Of a DNA stretch of 64,000 nucleotides, positions 61,299 through 64,000 are shown piece by piece. A model generated the notes under the pieces. That model worked only from the letters and a program-made list of their open reading frames with translations. It was not told the DNA's origin and searched no databases. The translations under genes and the position numbers were made by a program. Numbering within the stretch: position 1 is the stretch's first letter; every line of letters begins with the position of its first letter. Source of the DNA: Pirellulales bacterium (GTDB lineage: Bacteria; Planctomycetota; Planctomycetia; Pirellulales; JACPPG01); NCBI GenBank assembly GCA_036490175.1, contig DASXEJ010000382.1, positions 1 to 64,000 on the forward strand. The letters run 5' to 3'.

Positions 61299-61414
61299 TG
61301 ATAACAATTCAACCGGGCAGGCGTACGTCGTGAGTCGTGTCCGGGCGTCGTCAGTGCAACCACCCGCTCGGCGATGCTTCGATCGCCCGGGGCTATTCAC
61401 CCCGAAAGCTGCAG

Positions 61415-61891
61415 TCAGGAAACGAACTGATTGTTATCCGCCTCGTCCAACAATTGCAGAATCTCTTCGGCATTCTTGGCTTGCTTCAAGAATTTGCAAA
61501 ACGTGTCATCGCGCAGTTGCCGAGAAACATTCTCCAGAGCCCGCAGGTGATCGCCGGGCCGATCGGGCGGCGAGATGAGCAGAAAGAAGAGATTTACTTT
61601 CTCGCCGTCGAGGCTATCGAAATCGACCCCCTCGGCACTGACGCCCACGGTGCCAATCAAACGGTCCACACTGGCATGCTTGGTATGCGGAACCGCCACG
61701 CCACGCCCGATGCCGGTGCTGCCGAGTTCTTCGCGTTTCAGGATGGCCTTGATGATGCCTTCGTACTCGGCGGCCGAAACCTTGCCCGCGTCAAGCAGAG
61801 CCTGAGCCATCTCGCGAATCACGGACTCTTTGTCATCCGCCGTGAGATCCGCGCGAACGGCCTCGCGGCTTACAAAGTCTGCAAACTTCAT
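61415..61891 (-). CDS. ptsN: PTS EIIA-type regulatory protein (PtsN/fructose IIA family)
   Basis: A 158-residue single-domain EIIA of the mannitol-fructose class. The phospho-His is His69 in GRGVAVPHTKHASV. LLISPPDRPGDHLRALENVSRQLRD is the family's other conserved region. No IIB or IIC domain is fused or nearby, so it most resembles the regulatory PtsN of the nitrogen PTS. It lies between hpf and ptsH on the same strand (60 and 116 bases away), and is probably part of one unit. Confidence 0.92.
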   Translation of the reverse strand: MKFADFVSREAVRADLTADDKESVIREMAQALLDAGKVSAAEYEGIIKAILKREELGSTGIGRGVAVPHTKHASVDRLIGTVGVSAEGVDFDSLDGEKVNLFFLLISPPDRPGDHLRALENVSRQLRDDTFCKFLKQAKNAEEILQLLDEADNNQFVS

Positions 61892-61951
61892 TCACCCACT
61901 CCTTCTACACGCTGCGGTTCAGGGCGACGGCCGGGGTGTCGGAGATCTCGG

Positions 61952-62305
61952 TCAGTTCACTTCCGGATCAGGCTCGACAACGCTTCCCTGCTGCCGAAGT
62001 CCAGGGGTGCGGTGGTGGTCCTGGACCTTTTCCTTGTACTTTCTCAACTGCTGTTCAACTTTGTGGACGGCGCAATCGACCGCAGCCATGAGCTCGGGGG
62101 CCTGCTCGGTGGCGACAAAGTCGTGCTTGTGCTCCGCCGACACGCGCAAGTCCACCGAAGGGGCGTCTTTATGCTCTAAATTCACCGTGAACTCGACGGC
62201 CGTCAAACGCTCGAAATACTTCGGCAACTTTTCCAATTTGGCGACGATCTTGGCTTGGGTTGCCTCACTTAAATGTCCGTGCCGGGCTGAGATGCTTATC
62301 TGCAC
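61952..62305 (-). CDS. hpf: Ribosome hibernation promoting factor (short HPF/RaiA)
   Basis: A 117-residue protein with a GTG start that has AGGAG seven bases upstream. It begins MQISISARHGHLSEATQAKI and has VEFTVNLEHKDAPSVDLRVSAEHKHDFVA and MAAVDCAVHKVEQQLRKYKEKVQDH, the HPF/YfiA fold with its basic binding surface. The short form lacks the C-terminal dimerisation domain of long HPF. It binds inactive ribosomes in stationary phase. It is the first gene before ptsN, an arrangement shared with many Gram-negative bacteria (rpoN-hpf-ptsN), though rpoN is not seen upstream. Confidence 0.93.
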   Translation of the reverse strand: MQISISARHGHLSEATQAKIVAKLEKLPKYFERLTAVEFTVNLEHKDAPSVDLRVSAEHKHDFVATEQAPELMAAVDCAVHKVEQQLRKYKEKVQDHHRTPGLRQQGSVVEPDPEVN

Positions 62306-62639
62306 CGCGCCGCTCCTAACCAGGGGGTCTGTATGCTTCGGGCATGCTGAAGCGCGACAAAAAGACCCATTCTAACCAGTGCCCGAATGCGCTACAAACG
62401 AGGCAAAAATCAGAAAAAGGGTATGACAACGGCCAGTTTACCCGATATCGGCCCCAGCGTAAGGGGATACATCCAGGCAGGACAAGTCGAGGGCAATGCC
62501 TGGTGGGTTCCCAAAGCCAGCGCAGGCGCCGCCCGTGCAACGCAGCGCAAAACCGGTGACTCGCCGACCCGGCCGTGAAGGTGCTAGGTCAGCTTATGCC
62601 GTCGGATTGCAAGTAATACTCTGCGACATTGCCCAAAGC
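62306..62639. other. Intergenic region upstream of hpf
   Basis: About 330 bases with a candidate hpf promoter and otherwise nothing recognised. Short plus-strand frames are not convincing. Confidence 0.4.
62369..62397 (-). promoter_or_regulatory. Candidate sigma70-type promoter for hpf-ptsN-ptsH-ptsI
   Basis: On the minus strand TAGAAT (62369-62374, five of six) has TTGTAG (62392-62397, three of six) 17 bases upstream. No sigma54-type GG-N10-GC element was recognised by eye. Confidence 0.35.
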
Positions 62640-64000
62640 TCACCCCGCGGACTTGGGCACGATCTGGCCTTCGGCCAGCTTTCGTCTCCAGGCGCGGAGG
62701 CCGTCCTGGCGCTTGGCGGGGGAATACTCGGGTTTATACCCTAGCGGCCCCGCCGAGACGCGTTGCAGGTTCCAAAACGCCAACACGCGAAAATCCAGAT
62801 CCTCGTGATCGAGGTTAGCGACCAGCCGCGCCGCCGCACCATCTTGCAGTTCACGGCGGGAGAAGCCCCGCAGCATTTCATACAATTCTTGGGCTTCCGC
62901 GGCATCGCGCTGGCTCTCCAGCGTCTCTTTCAACTGCTTGGCTAGCTCAGGACTGCGCGCCAATGCATCGCGGGCCCCTTCGATCTGGCTCGACCAATTG
63001 ATCTTCTGCTTCTCATCATTCAACAGTGGCAGCAGGGCCTCGAAATCGCCAAGTAGCGTGAGGCAGTGAACGGCCAGATTGCGCACTTCGTAACGCCGAC
63101 TTTCGGCCAGGGCACGCAAGCGAGCCTGCACCGGCTCGTCCACGATCAGATCCCGGTTGACGAAGTCGACCGCCTGCCGTTCCATCTGGCTGAGCGGATT
63201 GCCGTTGATCCAAGCCGGAAACGTCACCTCGGCCGATGCCGGCGAATCTTCGACCGCGCCCGCCGCCAGCAATGATCTCATCGCGGGCGCTTTCAAAGTT
63301 TCCGGAGCTACGCCCGCCTTGGCGAGATATTCGATGTCGCCGTTGGGAACGTACAGAACGGCGCTCGTGCGGGCTTCATCCTTAAGAGGATCAGCGCCGT
63401 CGGGCAGCCACCGGTGAGCATCGAGCGCGATCCGCGTGTCGGTGCCCAAAAAGGTCACCAGGTACACTCGGCCGTCGACTTGCAGGTTGAGCTGGGTGCC
63501 GGGTTTGCCAGCCGTGGCGACCACCACCTGACCGTCGATGACGTGCAATCCAGGAACTCCGTTCTCGTCTGGCGCCATGAGCCGAATGATCGAACCGCCC
63601 AGCATGTGGGCAATGGCGACTCCGCCCGTGCTCAGGGCGATTCCCGGCCGAAATGTCGGTAACGCCACCAGCTCTTCGTCGGCCAGCAGTGCGTCTCGCG
63701 TCGAAAGGCGAGTCCATGCGCCGTCGGGCGGCACCGCGTGCAGCATGATGTCGTTTTCGTTCGTCAATCTCCCCACGGCCACGGCGGCCCCGCTTCCTGC
63801 GTCCATTCGTCGCCCTCCGCCAGCCACCAACGCCTGGTCGTCGAGTGCCGTCGGTGCTTCATCCGAGCCCGGCATTCCCGCGCCATGGTTGCCTCGTGGT
63901 GCGGCGCCTTCCGGCGGCACATCGGTATTAAACGCGGAATCCTGATCTACCGGCAGGCGCAGCGGATTGCGCCCTCCGGCCACTGCGGGGGGAACGTCGT
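62640..64000 (-). CDS. C-terminal part of a large planctomycete protein with HEAT-like repeats (5' end outside window)
   Basis: The frame is open to the right edge of the window, so about 453 residues of the C-terminal part are seen and no true start is present. The first ~90 residues are Gly/Ala/Pro-rich. Residues ~90-215 form a beta-rich segment (LHVIDGQVVVATAGKPGTQ, VYLVTFLGTDTRIALD) resembling FecR-like domains. The last ~200 are helical and HEAT-like (VQARLRALAESRRYEVRNLAVHCL, YEMLRGFSRRELQDGAA, FRVLAFWNLQRVSAG), ending in an Arg-Lys-rich helix. The combination recalls planctomycete anti-sigma/FecR-type regulators, but I cannot assign a function. Confidence 0.55.
   Translation of the reverse strand, partial: DVPPAVAGGRNPLRLPVDQDSAFNTDVPPEGAAPRGNHGAGMPGSDEAPTALDDQALVAGGGRRMDAGSGAAVAVGRLTNENDIMLHAVPPDGAWTRLSTRDALLADEELVALPTFRPGIALSTGGVAIAHMLGGSIIRLMAPDENGVPGLHVIDGQVVVATAGKPGTQLNLQVDGRVYLVTFLGTDTRIALDAHRWLPDGADPLKDEARTSAVLYVPNGDIEYLAKAGVAPETLKAPAMRSLLAAGAVEDSPASAEVTFPAWINGNPLSQMERQAVDFVNRDLIVDEPVQARLRALAESRRYEVRNLAVHCLTLLGDFEALLPLLNDEKQKINWSSQIEGARDALARSPELAKQLKETLESQRDAAEAQELYEMLRGFSRRELQDGAAARLVANLDHEDLDFRVLAFWNLQRVSAGPLGYKPEYSPAKRQDGLRAWRRKLAEGQIVPKSAG

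Overview
The window is a GC-rich chromosomal segment that looks like a member of the Planctomycetota, most likely a Pirellulales-type lineage. The evidence is the gene content: secreted PQQ-type beta-propeller proteins in several copies, DUF1080 and TIGR03067 family proteins, a Ser/Thr kinase with the helical N-terminal module common in this phylum, a PEP-CTERM protein, an FHA-GAF-SpoIIE phosphatase, a B12-dependent ribonucleotide reductase with a C-terminal zinc finger, and kdsB (a Gram-negative style envelope). I see no rRNA, tRNA, CRISPR array, transposase, prophage or replication origin.

Layout. 1-10.1 kb: secreted proteins (three PQQ-like propellers, a DUF1080 protein, a VCBS/FG-GAP propeller, a helical protein, a TIGR03067 protein and a glycoside-hydrolase-like protein). 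10.3-13.3 kb: maf, a pseudouridine synthase and a membrane-anchored Ser/Thr kinase. 13.3-25.6 kb, minus strand: the least understood block. It holds a coupled pair (toroid/HEAT protein plus a TM protein), a 1202-residue TM propeller, an unusual TPR/family-5 solute-binding fusion, a secreted protein of unknown function and an FHA-GAF-PP2C phosphatase. 25.8-33 kb: an oxidoreductase, a methyltransferase, guaB overlapped by a secreted-protein gene, an FmdB-like protein, a PEP-CTERM protein and nnrE. 33.2-47.3 kb, mostly plus strand: housekeeping genes polA, coaE, rho, ribH, nusB, ftsY, dacB, kdsB and pyrG, with an acetamidase-like gene on the other strand. 47.3-52.2 kb: a small membrane protein, an orphan mraZ, a beta-ketoacyl synthase, an amidohydrolase and a sulfite-oxidase-fold protein. 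52.4-64 kb, minus strand: nrdJ with a putative NrdR operator, rplU with a strong terminator, an RNase E/G, a TIGR03936-like protein, the regulatory PTS (ptsI, ptsH, ptsN) with hpf, and a truncated gene at the edge.

How they work together. polA/coaE, ribH/nusB and rne/rplU are familiar bacterial neighbourhoods. hpf-ptsN-ptsH-ptsI make a phosphorelay with no sugar permease in sight, which implies regulation rather than uptake. The 13-25 kb block joins cytoplasmic phospho-signalling proteins (kinase, FHA phosphatase) with membrane proteins carrying large periplasmic domains; it is the best candidate here for an undescribed envelope system. The most specific regulatory signal is a pair of NrdR-like boxes 32 bp apart just downstream of a candidate nrdJ promoter. 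All functional calls rest on motif recognition by eye, without database searches.
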